Program-made: the position numbers and the translations under genes
Notes under the pieces: model-generated
What the model was told of the DNA's origin: nothing
Seen by the model: the letters and a program-made list of their open reading frames with translations, nothing else
The model's database searches: none
Origin: JAWUWD01 sp034112085
Lineage (GTDB): Bacteria > Bacteroidota > Bacteroidia > Cytophagales > Cyclobacteriaceae
Reading direction: 5' to 3'
Length of the DNA stretch: 12,756 nucleotides
Assembly (NCBI GenBank): GCA_034112085.1
Contig: JAWUWD010000020.1
Coordinates: 1 to 12,756, forward strand
In this document: piece by piece, positions 1 through 8,147 of the stretch
Position numbering within the stretch: the first letter of the stretch is position 1
Layout: each line of letters starts with the position of its first letter

Positions 1-372
1 TATTTTTTAAAGATAGATCCTGTTTGTCATGGTATGAAATTCTTGATTGATGACTATGATAAATGGGAATTGTCATTTTTTGAGGTAATCAAAGCGGCCA
101 TGCATTCCACTATTGACACACAAGCGCTTTCCATGGCTGAATCTAAAAAGGATGATAGAGCCATTATTTCATTTTCTCGATACTTAATGAGCGTTCCTTA
201 TATTCTAGTACGCTTTATGTCATCATTTTTCTTGCATGATGAAGCTGAGATTGTTGATAATAGGCCTATTTCGAAGGTGGAATTTGATAAAATAGTTGAT
301 ATTGGTAATAAACTAGAACTCAATGATCTTCATGTTTTTAAATCTTTTTGCAATACATTTGAGGTTCGATAA
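1..372 (+). CDS. hypothetical protein, probably 3' part
   Basis: I do not recognise this protein and assign no function. The reading frame is open to the left edge of the window (the residues before the first ATG read YFLKIDPVCHG), so the gene probably begins outside. If the ATG at 34 is the start, it encodes 112 residues. The sequence mixes charged and aromatic residues. It has one moderately hydrophobic stretch (about residues 48-68 from the ATG, around LMSVPYILVRFMSSFFL) that could be a buried helix rather than a clear membrane span. There is no signal peptide. It stops 15 bases before the GTG of the next gene on the same strand, so co-transcription is possible. The coding frame itself is convincing; the identity is open. 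Confidence 0.5.
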   Translation, partial: YFLKIDPVCHGMKFLIDDYDKWELSFFEVIKAAMHSTIDTQALSMAESKKDDRAIISFSRYLMSVPYILVRFMSSFFLHDEAEIVDNRPISKVEFDKIVDIGNKLELNDLHVFKSFCNTFEVR

Positions 373-387
373 GTTATACTACGATAA

Positions 388-1476
388 GTGGTGAGAATCT
401 TGAATGGAAGCGTATTGAAAATTCCTGTAAAACATTTTTATTTGATCTTTGTATTGATGCTTTCGGTGTCAATCATGTCGACATATGCTCAGGGTGATCC
501 TGAGCAAAAAATTCTATTTGATAAATTCTATAATAAACCGGGCCCTCCGTCATCCCTTCGTTCTATTATTAATAAATTTAGTTTGGGAGTATCAAGTGGA
601 TATGGCCGGACTACCTACAAGGATGATCTCAGAGGGTTTGCACTTATGCAGAAGCGAGATTCAACTCTCCTTTTATTTAATAGTAATTCCAATACCAGTA
701 ATGATGAGATTTCAAAAACGTATCTAAGTTGGTTAAACTTTGTGCCAGTTGCGCATAATGTGCCAATTGATCGTGCCAATAATGATTTCCTTGTAAACAG
801 TGATACAGCCAATATTGGTTATAATGCCAGTGCAAGAGGAATTCCTCTTAATTTTACTTTGCATTATTCTTTTGATAGATATAGAGTGGGTTTAGGAGCA
901 TCATTCGAATTTCATAAGATTAATACTTTTAAACCAATAAGCTATAGAGATAGTCTTCAGTCATATGCTTCACCAGTGAGTAAAGCTACATTTAAACGAT
1001 ATTTTCTAATGCTTGGTGGGCGAGTATATAGCTATTACGATTATTCCTTAATCGTTGATGCTCAATTAGGAATACTCAAACTTGGCAAGAACTTTAACAA
1101 TTCAATTATCAAGAAGGGTATCTACTTTAACTTAGGTACGAGTATAGAAAGAAAGTTTTCTGAGTACTTCACTGCGTTTATTCGACCTTCCTATGAAATA
1201 AAGAGTTTCACTACGAAGTTGCCTGACAATCTATCTGTCCCTCATAAACAGTCTGCTTTCTTTGTCAATGTTGGAGTGTATCTGAAATTACCAGAATTGC
1301 CGAAGTGTAAAATTAAGAATTGTCAAATTCAAATCAATCATACCCATGGTGGTGGGCGTAATTGGAGAAGTAGAATGCATGCATTCTATAAAAAACAAAA
1401 CCCTCATTACGGGGAAAATTACCCCAAATTGTTGAGGTACAAACGAAAGAATAAGAACAAAGTGAATCCGTTTTGA
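388..1476 (+). CDS. outer-membrane beta-barrel-like protein with basic C-terminal tail
   Basis: This is probably an exported outer-membrane protein of unknown role. A signal peptide is visible (core YLIFVLMLSVSIMSTYAQ, then GDPEQ), with cleavage likely after the Ala-Gln. From about residue 65 to 300 the chain alternates polar and aromatic/hydrophobic residues in short strands separated by turns, as in a small beta-barrel. The barrel appears to end near residue 300 (strand FFVNVGVYLKL). A tail of about 56 residues follows, very rich in Lys/Arg, with Cys307, Cys312, an HTH triplet and a C-terminal NPF. The start is uncertain. GTG at 388 or 391 opens the frame, but TTG at 415, preceded by GGAAG, gives a standard signal peptide beginning MKIPVKHF. 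No ATG is available before the signal peptide. The barrel call is inferred from pattern, not from a recognised family. Confidence 0.72.
   Translation: MVRILNGSVLKIPVKHFYLIFVLMLSVSIMSTYAQGDPEQKILFDKFYNKPGPPSSLRSIINKFSLGVSSGYGRTTYKDDLRGFALMQKRDSTLLLFNSNSNTSNDEISKTYLSWLNFVPVAHNVPIDRANNDFLVNSDTANIGYNASARGIPLNFTLHYSFDRYRVGLGASFEFHKINTFKPISYRDSLQSYASPVSKATFKRYFLMLGGRVYSYYDYSLIVDAQLGILKLGKNFNNSIIKKGIYFNLGTSIERKFSEYFTAFIRPSYEIKSFTTKLPDNLSVPHKQSAFFVNVGVYLKLPELPKCKIKNCQIQINHTHGGGRNWRSRMHAFYKKQNPHYGENYPKLLRYKRKNKNKVNPF
1371..1388. repeat. perfect 18-bp palindrome inside a coding region
   Basis: TAGAATGCATGCATTCTA equals its own reverse complement. It lies inside the tail-coding part of the beta-barrel-like gene and encodes part of SRMHAFY. 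A perfect 18-bp palindrome is expected less than once in a window of this size, but it may be coincidental codon use. No function is claimed. Confidence 0.6.
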
Positions 1477-1499
1477 AAAATAGATTTAAATCTACTTTT
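1476..1499 (+). terminator. possible AT-rich terminator hairpin
   Basis: This inverted repeat begins at the stop codon of the upstream gene. The core TAGATTTAAATCTA (1481-1494) is perfectly palindromic. It is extended by AAAA and TTTT on the outer sides with one mismatch, and the T run continues to 1500. The position directly after a stop suggests a 3'-end hairpin, but the stem is almost free of G and C, so intrinsic termination strength is doubtful. Confidence 0.35.
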
Positions 1500-1602
1500 T
1501 CATGCTCGAAACCAAATGACTGATCTTTTGTCTCTTGCCAAACCTGACTGCTTGAATCGATGATTAATAAGTAGTACCCATTAATACTAAACTAAAGAAA
1601 AA

Positions 1603-3222
1603 GTGAGAAGACAATTTATCATCATATCATCCATCATAATTATTAGTGTGTTTTCTGTAGCCTATTTTTGGATACCAGTCTTATGGTTCTTTGTAGTAAT
1701 TACTCCGCTGTTTATTGTTGGCCTGAGGGATATGCTACAAAAGAAGCAAGCAATCAGAAGGAACTTCCCATTACTTGGGAATTTCAGATATCTATTGGAA
1801 AGCATAAGGCCTGAGATAAGTCAATATTTCATCGAAACAAATTCTAGTGGCGTACCTTTTTCGAGAGAGGCAAGATCACTTGTTTACCAAAGAGCAAAAG
1901 GTGAACTGTCAACTTTACCATTCGGTACGCAGAACAATGTTTATAATGTAGGCTATGAATGGGTAAACCACTCGGTGAATCCGACTAATGTCAATTCGGA
2001 AAGATTAAGAGTGGAGATTGGTGGACCTGATTGCCTACAGCCATATAGTGCGAGTATTCTTAATATATCTGCGATGAGTTATGGTTCATTAAGTAAAAAT
2101 GCTGTGGAAGCACTGAACAAAGGTGCTAAAATTGGAGGTTTTGCCCACAATACTGGTGAAGGGGGCCTGACTGAATATCATTTAAAAAATGACGGTGATA
2201 TTATATGGCAAATCGGAACGGGGTATTTCGGGGCGCGTACACATGATGGAAATTTTGAACCAAAACTTTTTGAGGATAAGTCTCAACATAAGAATGTTAA
2301 GATGATTGAGATAAAACTTTCTCAGGGAGCAAAACCTGGTCATGGTGGGATTCTTCCTGCGGAGAAAGTCAATGAGGAAATTGCCCTAATTCGTAATGTA
2401 CCTATTGGGAAATCTGTGTTATCTCCACCTGGTCATTCTGCTTTCTCCACACCACTAGGGATGATGGACTTTATTAGAACTCTTAGAGAGCTTTCAAGAG
2501 GGAAACCAGTAGGGATCAAATTATGTATCGGAAAGCGGAGAGAATTTATTGCTATCTGTAAGGCTATGGTAGAGTCTGGTATAAAACCTGACTATATCGA
2601 TGTAGATGGTTGCGAGGGAGTTACTGGTGCAGCACCTATGGAGTTTTCCGATAGTATAGGCACCCCTTTAGTAGAAGCTCTCTCATTTGTGCATAATACC
2701 CTTGTTGGATATGGCTTAAGAGATCAAGTGAAGGTGATGTGTAGCGGAAAAATAATTAGTGCATTTGATATTATAAAAAACATAGCTATTGGAGCTGATC
2801 TATGTTATTCAGCCAGGGGTATGATGATGGCCATAGGTTGTATTCAGGCATTGCGCTGTAATTCTAATGTTTGCCCTACAGGTGTTGCGACACAGGACCC
2901 ACGGTTAGTGAAAGGTCTAAATGTGAATAACAAAGCACAACGCACAGCAGCTTATCATAACGAAACAATGCATAGCGTTGCAGAAATGTTAGGAGCCATG
3001 GGACTTGAATCTACTACAGAACTTAGACCATGGCATAGAATGCGCAGAACGGACTCTACCGAAATAAAACACTACGGAGAAATCTATCCAATCCTCAAAA
3101 GTGGAGATTTACTAAAGGAGAATTTACCCATCGGATGGGAACGAGCAGTCAATGCAGCATCAGCTTTTAGTTTTGATCATGTTGAATCAAATCATTCTCA
3201 TAAAGAAAACTTAAAAGTGTAA
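1603..3222 (+). CDS. membrane-anchored FMN-binding glutamate synthase-family protein
   Basis: This protein belongs to the glutamate-synthase-related family: the FMN/Fe-S central domain of the GOGAT large subunit as a stand-alone protein. Two hydrophobic helices fill residues 4-42, so it is probably held in the inner membrane with the catalytic barrel in the cytoplasm. From about residue 155 the (beta/alpha)8 FMN domain is plain. Blocks visible are SAMSYGSLS, GGFAHNTGEGGLTEYH, KLSQGAKPGHGG, GIKLCIGKR, DYIDVDGCEGVTGAAP and YSARGMMMA. Cys413, Cys419 and Cys424 are spaced C-x5-C-x4-C, as for the 3Fe-4S cluster of glutamate synthases. The N-terminal glutaminase domain and the C-terminal GXGXG domain of full GltB are absent, as usual for this family, and no gltD lies nearby, so the physiological reaction is uncertain. 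GTG at 1603 is the first start after an in-frame TAA at 1588. The first internal ATG would remove the membrane helices. Confidence 0.93.
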   Translation: MRRQFIIISSIIIISVFSVAYFWIPVLWFFVVITPLFIVGLRDMLQKKQAIRRNFPLLGNFRYLLESIRPEISQYFIETNSSGVPFSREARSLVYQRAKGELSTLPFGTQNNVYNVGYEWVNHSVNPTNVNSERLRVEIGGPDCLQPYSASILNISAMSYGSLSKNAVEALNKGAKIGGFAHNTGEGGLTEYHLKNDGDIIWQIGTGYFGARTHDGNFEPKLFEDKSQHKNVKMIEIKLSQGAKPGHGGILPAEKVNEEIALIRNVPIGKSVLSPPGHSAFSTPLGMMDFIRTLRELSRGKPVGIKLCIGKRREFIAICKAMVESGIKPDYIDVDGCEGVTGAAPMEFSDSIGTPLVEALSFVHNTLVGYGLRDQVKVMCSGKIISAFDIIKNIAIGADLCYSARGMMMAIGCIQALRCNSNVCPTGVATQDPRLVKGLNVNNKAQRTAAYHNETMHSVAEMLGAMGLESTTELRPWHRMRRTDSTEIKHYGEIYPILKSGDLLKENLPIGWERAVNAASAFSFDHVESNHSHKENLKV

Positions 3223-3249
3223 TCAATCAGAAGAAAGCTCTCATCCATA

Positions 3250-5232
3250 CTATTCATACCTCAGTGTATCCGCTGGATTGGTATGTGCCAACCTGATCAC
3301 CACTGCACTTACACTTAGAATTGCAACTAAGAATAACATCACTGAGGCAATTACAAATGGCATAACACCAATGAAAACTTTGTAAGGGAACTCACTGAGC
3401 CAAATCTGAGTCAATAAATAACCTAGAGGTATTCCTATAACCAACGCGATAGTTATTAGTCTAGCAAATTGTCCCAGCATCATTTGGATGATCTCGTGAG
3501 AGCTAGCGCCCATTATTTTTCTGATGCCGACTTCTTTTATTTTTTGATTTAGCATTGCAATAGCCATTCCCAATAGTCCTAAACAAGCCAAAATGACCGC
3601 TATGGCCGCAAATATGGAAAACACGTTAAGTGTACGAGATTCTGCACCATAAAGCTCCGCCAATTGTTGATCTAGAAAATGATACTCAAACTCTATATCC
3701 TCTTCGTGTAACTTATATGCCAACTTCATTGCATCCAATGTTTGCTGAAATTGCTGGCCTTCTAGTTTGACAATGATGTGATTAATGCCAAAAGGATCTA
3801 CTTGCATAATCAATGGTTGAATGCTCTCATGTAATGATCGAAAGTGAAAATCTTTTACTACACCTACAATGGTGCCATTGGATGTCTTCCACGTTGTTTT
3901 CCATACCAATTCTTCACCGATAGGATTATCCAAGTTAAGCTGATTTGCCATCGTCTCATTAATTATGAAATTAGTGCCTTTTGTATCCGACTCATGTGAT
4001 TTATCAAAATCACGTCCTAATAATATCTTGATATTAAGCACTTTAGCTGCATTAAAGTCAATATATAATTCAGAGGCATCTATTTTGTAATCCGGATCAT
4101 CTTTGAGATAGATTGGGTTTTGATCGAACTGTTCACCAGGAAGGTTAGAAATAGCAGATGTACTCAGCACTCCAGGTATTGTAGCAAATTGATCTTGAAG
4201 TGTTTTAAGCTTAATAACATCAACCCCACCCAATGCCACATCCTGATGAATTTTGATTGAAATGACTGCTTCTTGATCAAAACCAAGTTCTTTTGACTTC
4301 ATAAAGTCAATTTGTTTCAAAATAATCAAACTGCCTGTAATCAGTATAGCAGATACAACAAATTGCATAATAACCAAGATGCTTCTCAAGCGATTTCCTT
4401 GGCTTGATGTTGAAAATTTTCCTTTCAATACAACTGACGGCTCAAAAGCAGAGAGTGTGAAAGCGGGGTAGAAACCAGCTAAAAATGCAATGGTAATGCA
4501 TATCAAAATTGATTTTGTAAGAAAACCCACATTGAATATGTCACTAATTCCAAAGGTCTTATAAGTGATGGCAGAAAACACTTCCAGAAACAGCGTAGAT
4601 AGCCCCAAAGCTAATAATAGTCCAACTGTACAGAATAAGAAAGACTCCACATAGAATTGAAATTTCAAGCCTCCAGGAATGGCTCCTAGCGTTTTGCGAA
4701 TACCTACTTCTTTTGCACGTTCCAAAGATTTAGCAGTGGTAAGGTTGACATAGTTGATAACTACTATAAGCATTAGAAAGATGAATGTTCCCCCAAGTAT
4801 ATAGACATAGAGAATGTTTCCATTACTTTCAAGCTCCCAACGCAAATGTGAATTGAGATGGATATCAGTAATAGGTTGTAGAGCAAATTTATTTACTCCA
4901 GTTTTAAGTTCATTAATTCCACTCTCGCTCCAATCCAAATATGGAATCACAAAATCTGGAATTTTAGCTTCGAGTAATTTATGATCAACACCCTGCTTAG
5001 TTTTGATATAATTGAAATGACCAAAATCCTCCCATTTGAACCATGGATTGTCAGAGTTAATTGTTTTTAGTGAAACATAAGAGAGCAAGGATTGAAAATG
5101 AAAGTGCGAATTTTCAGGCATTCCTTTAACCACGGCAGCTACGGTTAGTGCTTGTTCTCCCACAAGTAGCTCTTGGCCAACAGGGTCTTCTTCACCAAAG
5201 AATTTAGTTGCCAGTACATCGGTGATTACAAA
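3250..5232 (-). pseudogene. ABC transporter permease (FtsX/MacB type), 3' part after an in-frame stop
   Basis: This frame continues without shift from the upstream coding region after a TGA at 5233-5235. It encodes the remaining 660 residues of a MacB/FtsX-type permease. It starts with FVITDVLATKFFGEEDPVGQ, a conserved stretch of the periplasmic MacB-PCD domain. Next come a first FtsX unit (three helices around NYVNLTTAKSLERAKEVGIRK), a helix opening the second half, a second periplasmic domain, and a last FtsX unit with KEVGIRKIMGAS and a C-terminal NPADTLRYE. With the 148 residues before the stop the permease would be about 809 residues with eight helices, a normal length for Bacteroidota members. 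The only nearby alternative start, a GTG at 5163, would begin inside the periplasmic domain and is not credible. Such permeases export peptides, lipids or drugs with a separate MacB-like ATPase, which is not in this window. It is either a pseudogene, a read-through product or a sequencing error. Confidence 0.8.
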
Positions 5233-5237
5233 TCACC
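5221..5237. repeat. perfect 7-bp inverted repeat containing the premature stop
   Basis: GGTGATT, ACA, AATCACC forms a perfect 7-bp stem with a three-base loop. On the coding (minus) strand the TGA that interrupts the permease is part of one arm, while the other arm encodes the conserved Val-Ile-Thr. If the lost codon was TCA (Ser, which I would expect at this place in the family), the ancestral arm would have had a single mismatch, and the mutation made the hairpin perfect. Confidence 0.7.
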
Positions 5238-6780
5238 ATGGCTTGTTAAGAGCTTCAAGGTCACCTGATATTAACTCTAAATCAAATACTTCAAAGAATG
5301 TAGAATCTGCGAAATAGAAGTCTGGTTCTTCAAAAATGAGATTCTTCTTCTGATATTCAACTTTGATAGATTGTTTGTTGAGCCCAGGGCCATACCATGG
5401 GGAGAGGCTTGTTGCCACTTCTACTTCTGGCAAATCTTGCACCATGGCCTGCGCCATGGGATGAGGTGTTCTGGTTTGTGGATTGTCATTAATCCAAGCC
5501 ACTCTGTAGATTCGATTGCTATCTATTATTGACTTGTCATAAGACAATTCATCGGATACAAATAGATAGATCAATATACAGCAGGTAAACCCTACTGTCA
5601 GTCCAAATAAGTTGATAATTGAGAATACTTTGTTTTTTGCTAGTGTTCTCCTAAAGATTTTTAAAAAATTGATAAGCATGTTCGTATTGTTTAGAGATAA
5701 AACATCATACGAATTAGCAGGAATGTTTTGAGAAAATAGTATTTCCTTACCGGATAGGTGTTCTTCCCGATAAGCACGCACACCACCCTTTGCACGATAG
5801 TCGGTTGGAGTTAGTCCTGTAATCTTCTTAAAGGTAGTATTGAATGCTGATTTGGAATTATAGCCCACCATGGCTGCAATATTCTCGATAGTTGTGTTTT
5901 CATACTTTTCATCCTTTAATAGTAGTTTGGCTTCGCCAATTCTATACTGACTAATCAGTTTTTGGAAGGTAATCCCTTTGGACTCGTTGATTACTTGGGA
6001 TAGGTGATGTGTTGTCGTATGTAATTCGGCAGCGACACCACTTAATGAAATACTATCGTCAAGATAGAATTTCTCCTTTTTGAGTAATTCATCTAGTTTA
6101 CCCAAAATCGAATGTTTTTGATAGGCAGTGAGCGTTGACTTCTTATACTTATTACCAAGAATAATAGGAGAGAGGAAGGAAGATTCTTTGATGACCTGAA
6201 AATAAACAAAGCTGAGAAGCACCAATACACCCAATGATGCATGTGAAATTGTAACGGAATCAAACACCATCAACCAAGCCACTATCATCAACATCACATA
6301 GATAATGAAATTTCTAAACCAGCTAAGGCGACTTCCTGGATTTTGAAACCAATCAATACCTCTTGTTTTACTTTCTGTTTTGATATTCTTTAAGGCACGA
6401 GTGATATATGTTAAGGCCACAATACTGATCAGCAAACGAACGATAATTGATGTGACCTCATTGATAGGAACAAATGGAATCCCACCAGCAATAATAATAA
6501 CCAATATATGTTTTGGATTGATTCGGGTATTCTGAATGAAAAATGCCTTCGAATAGAGAAACAGACCCACAGAAAAAGCTGTGATTGCCAGATAATGGGC
6601 ATTGTAATATTTGCCAAAGGCAAATGAAATCAGATACAATAAACTAATGACTACCAGTTTCCCAAGGTATCGACTTGCAGGATATTTGCTAATGAGCAAC
6701 AGAACGGAGATCAAAACACCCATCAATAGGGTACTCGATATCAGCATCTCTCTCCAGGGCCAATTTATCCAGTTATCCAT
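5233..6780 (-). CDS. seven-helix AraC-type regulator fused to the N-terminal part of an ABC permease
   Basis: Residues 1-205 contain about seven hydrophobic helices. Residues 228-330 form an AraC-type double helix-turn-helix: SLSGVAAELHTTTHHLSQVI is the first HTH, NIAAMVGYNSKSAFNTTFKK the second, ending GLTPTDYR. This is the membrane-bound AraC layout common in Bacteroidota. After a linker of about 36 residues the frame continues, from Met368 (MLINFLKIFRRTLAKNK), into the cytoplasmic segment, first membrane helix and part of the periplasmic domain of a FtsX/MacB permease, until the TGA at 5233-5235. Met368 could be the original start of a separate permease gene, the linker then being former intergenic DNA, or the fusion may be genuine. 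The start is the ATG at 6780; another in-frame ATG follows 11 codons later. The gene lies 38 bp downstream of brkB on the same strand. A membrane sensor controlling its own transporter is an attractive inference, not shown. Confidence 0.85.
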   Translation of the reverse strand: MDNWINWPWREMLISSTLLMGVLISVLLLISKYPASRYLGKLVVISLLYLISFAFGKYYNAHYLAITAFSVGLFLYSKAFFIQNTRINPKHILVIIIAGGIPFVPINEVTSIIVRLLISIVALTYITRALKNIKTESKTRGIDWFQNPGSRLSWFRNFIIYVMLMIVAWLMVFDSVTISHASLGVLVLLSFVYFQVIKESSFLSPIILGNKYKKSTLTAYQKHSILGKLDELLKKEKFYLDDSISLSGVAAELHTTTHHLSQVINESKGITFQKLISQYRIGEAKLLLKDEKYENTTIENIAAMVGYNSKSAFNTTFKKITGLTPTDYRAKGGVRAYREEHLSGKEILFSQNIPANSYDVLSLNNTNMLINFLKIFRRTLAKNKVFSIINLFGLTVGFTCCILIYLFVSDELSYDKSIIDSNRIYRVAWINDNPQTRTPHPMAQAMVQDLPEVEVATSLSPWYGPGLNKQSIKVEYQKKNLIFEEPDFYFADSTFFEVFDLELISGDLEALNKPW

Positions 6781-6783
6781 TCA

Positions 6784-6791
6784 CAAAACTA
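6784..6791 (-). promoter_or_regulatory. possible Bacteroidota -7 element before the AraC-permease gene
   Basis: On the minus strand TAGTTTTG matches TAnnTTTG, the -7 consensus of the Bacteroidota housekeeping sigma factor. No convincing -33 TTG is seen at the proper distance. The element ends four bases before the ATG at 6780, so transcripts from it would be nearly leaderless or would begin just inside the frame, favouring the ATG 11 codons further on. The match may be chance. Confidence 0.2.
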
Positions 6792-6818
6792 CTTATTATT
6801 GATCGTTTTAAATCTAAA

Positions 6819-8147
6819 TCACATCTCTTTCATCAAGTGATTGTAGTTTGACGCAGCAATTGTTTGGTTGATATTTTCTAAGATTTCTGAAAAGGAAGTC
6901 ATGAGTTCACTATCATCATCTAAAGATTCACCGACCCCGTCATACTTACTTATTATATATTCAACAGATAATAGATCTGTATCTATGGCAGGCTGATATG
7001 CGTCAACTTCTTCAACTTTCACCTGTGTCAGTACATTACAAACAATCAATGATTGAATGACATCCATAAGCAATTTGTTAGGAACTTTTATTGTTGAATT
7101 TATACTATTTAGTTCTATTGCTGACTTTCCAGCTTTGAAGTTCTGAATGACCAATAGACTAGTTGCAAGGGCTACTTTCTTTTTGAAGGTATTACTGAAA
7201 CCTTCCGCCTTAACATTGGATTCATAGTTATTGACATTTTGAACAGCATAAGAAATCTCCGAACCATAAAGAACGATCAACCAGCTAAACTGTAGCCAAA
7301 CCAAGAATAGAGGTAAGGCTGCAAAACTTCCATATATGGCATTGTATTGTGACATATTAACTTCAAACTTAATAAGTCCCCACTGTACAATTTGAAAAGT
7401 AGAACCAGCTAATACTCCAGCAATAAAAGCAGATTTGAATTTAACATTGGTGTTGGGCATTATGAGATATAGTAAGGTGAATACTAACCATATGACTATA
7501 AATGGGAGTAGCCTTAATAGCGGGAAAATAACACTCTTGAATAAGCCTAAAAGGTTTACTGTTTCTGTCAAATGTTCGATTTGACTTGAAACGAATACCG
7601 TCATGGCATTGGCCACGATCATCATCACCGGACCAAAAAGCATTATGGCTAAATAGTCAGTGAGTTTTCTTGTAATACTACGTTGCTGAGAGACATACCA
7701 TATGTCATTGAATGAAGCCTCAATGTTATTCATCAGTTTCATCACTGAATAAAATAGAAATACAAATCCAAACCCCGCGACTAAGCCACCTTGCGTATTC
7801 GCTAGCATCTTTTCTGCAAACTCAAGACTTTGTAATAACACTTCTTCTTGACCTTTGAAATTTTCTAAAATCTGAGTCTTTAACTCTTTATCTAACCCGA
7901 ATCCTTTGGCCAGCCCAAATGCCAAAGCCAAAACTGGTACGATGGATAATAAACTGAAAAATGTAAGAGCTGAGGCTCTAAGACCTACTTTATCATCTTT
8001 TATACCCTGAAAAGCCACCATCAGCACTTTGATCAACTGGTACAGAGTCTTCTTGAAAAAGGAAGTTTCAGATAGATCAGCATTCCAAATATCTGTTTTA
8101 ATGAACTGCGTAATGCGCTGAATGAATAGTTGTATTTTCTTAGCCAT
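6819..8147 (-). CDS. YihY/BrkB-family inner-membrane protein
   Basis: Member of the YihY/virulence factor BrkB family (once misannotated as ribonuclease BN), an inner-membrane protein of unsettled transport-like function. The family core is clear. KVGLRASALTFFSLLSIVP opens the first of about six helices, followed by conserved segments such as SFNDIWYV, LLYLIMPNTNVKFKSAFIAG and YGSFAALPLFLVWLQFSWLIVLYGSEI. After the last helix there is a soluble C-terminal region of about 130 residues. Its helix-turn-helix-like pattern (KSAIELNSINSTIKVPNKLL, then YQPAIDTDLLSVEYII) is the winged-helix-like extension seen in longer family members, and it ends with an acidic stretch. I chose the ATG at 8147 (442 residues, MAKKIQLF). 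A TTG at 8177 would add ten residues that look non-conserved. It is divergent from ychF and 38 bp upstream of the AraC-permease gene, so the two may share a transcript. Confidence 0.9.
   Translation of the reverse strand: MAKKIQLFIQRITQFIKTDIWNADLSETSFFKKTLYQLIKVLMVAFQGIKDDKVGLRASALTFFSLLSIVPVLALAFGLAKGFGLDKELKTQILENFKGQEEVLLQSLEFAEKMLANTQGGLVAGFGFVFLFYSVMKLMNNIEASFNDIWYVSQQRSITRKLTDYLAIMLFGPVMMIVANAMTVFVSSQIEHLTETVNLLGLFKSVIFPLLRLLPFIVIWLVFTLLYLIMPNTNVKFKSAFIAGVLAGSTFQIVQWGLIKFEVNMSQYNAIYGSFAALPLFLVWLQFSWLIVLYGSEISYAVQNVNNYESNVKAEGFSNTFKKKVALATSLLVIQNFKAGKSAIELNSINSTIKVPNKLLMDVIQSLIVCNVLTQVKVEEVDAYQPAIDTDLLSVEYIISKYDGVGESLDDDSELMTSFSEILENINQTIAASNYNHLMKEM

Noticed and set aside
485..812. Two short frames (485-727 plus, 615-812 minus) inside the barrel-protein gene
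   Set aside because: Both lie in other frames of a gene with a clear signal peptide and strand pattern, and neither has coding character.
5161..5163. GTG as a real start of a separate 637-residue permease
   Set aside because: It lies inside a conserved periplasmic domain, and the frame upstream continues with family-conserved residues up to the TGA.
5443..5460. Tandem CCATGG palindromes in the permease gene
   Set aside because: They encode His-Pro-Met-Ala-Gln-Ala-Met codons that are normal for the protein, and the six-base repeats are not unusual.
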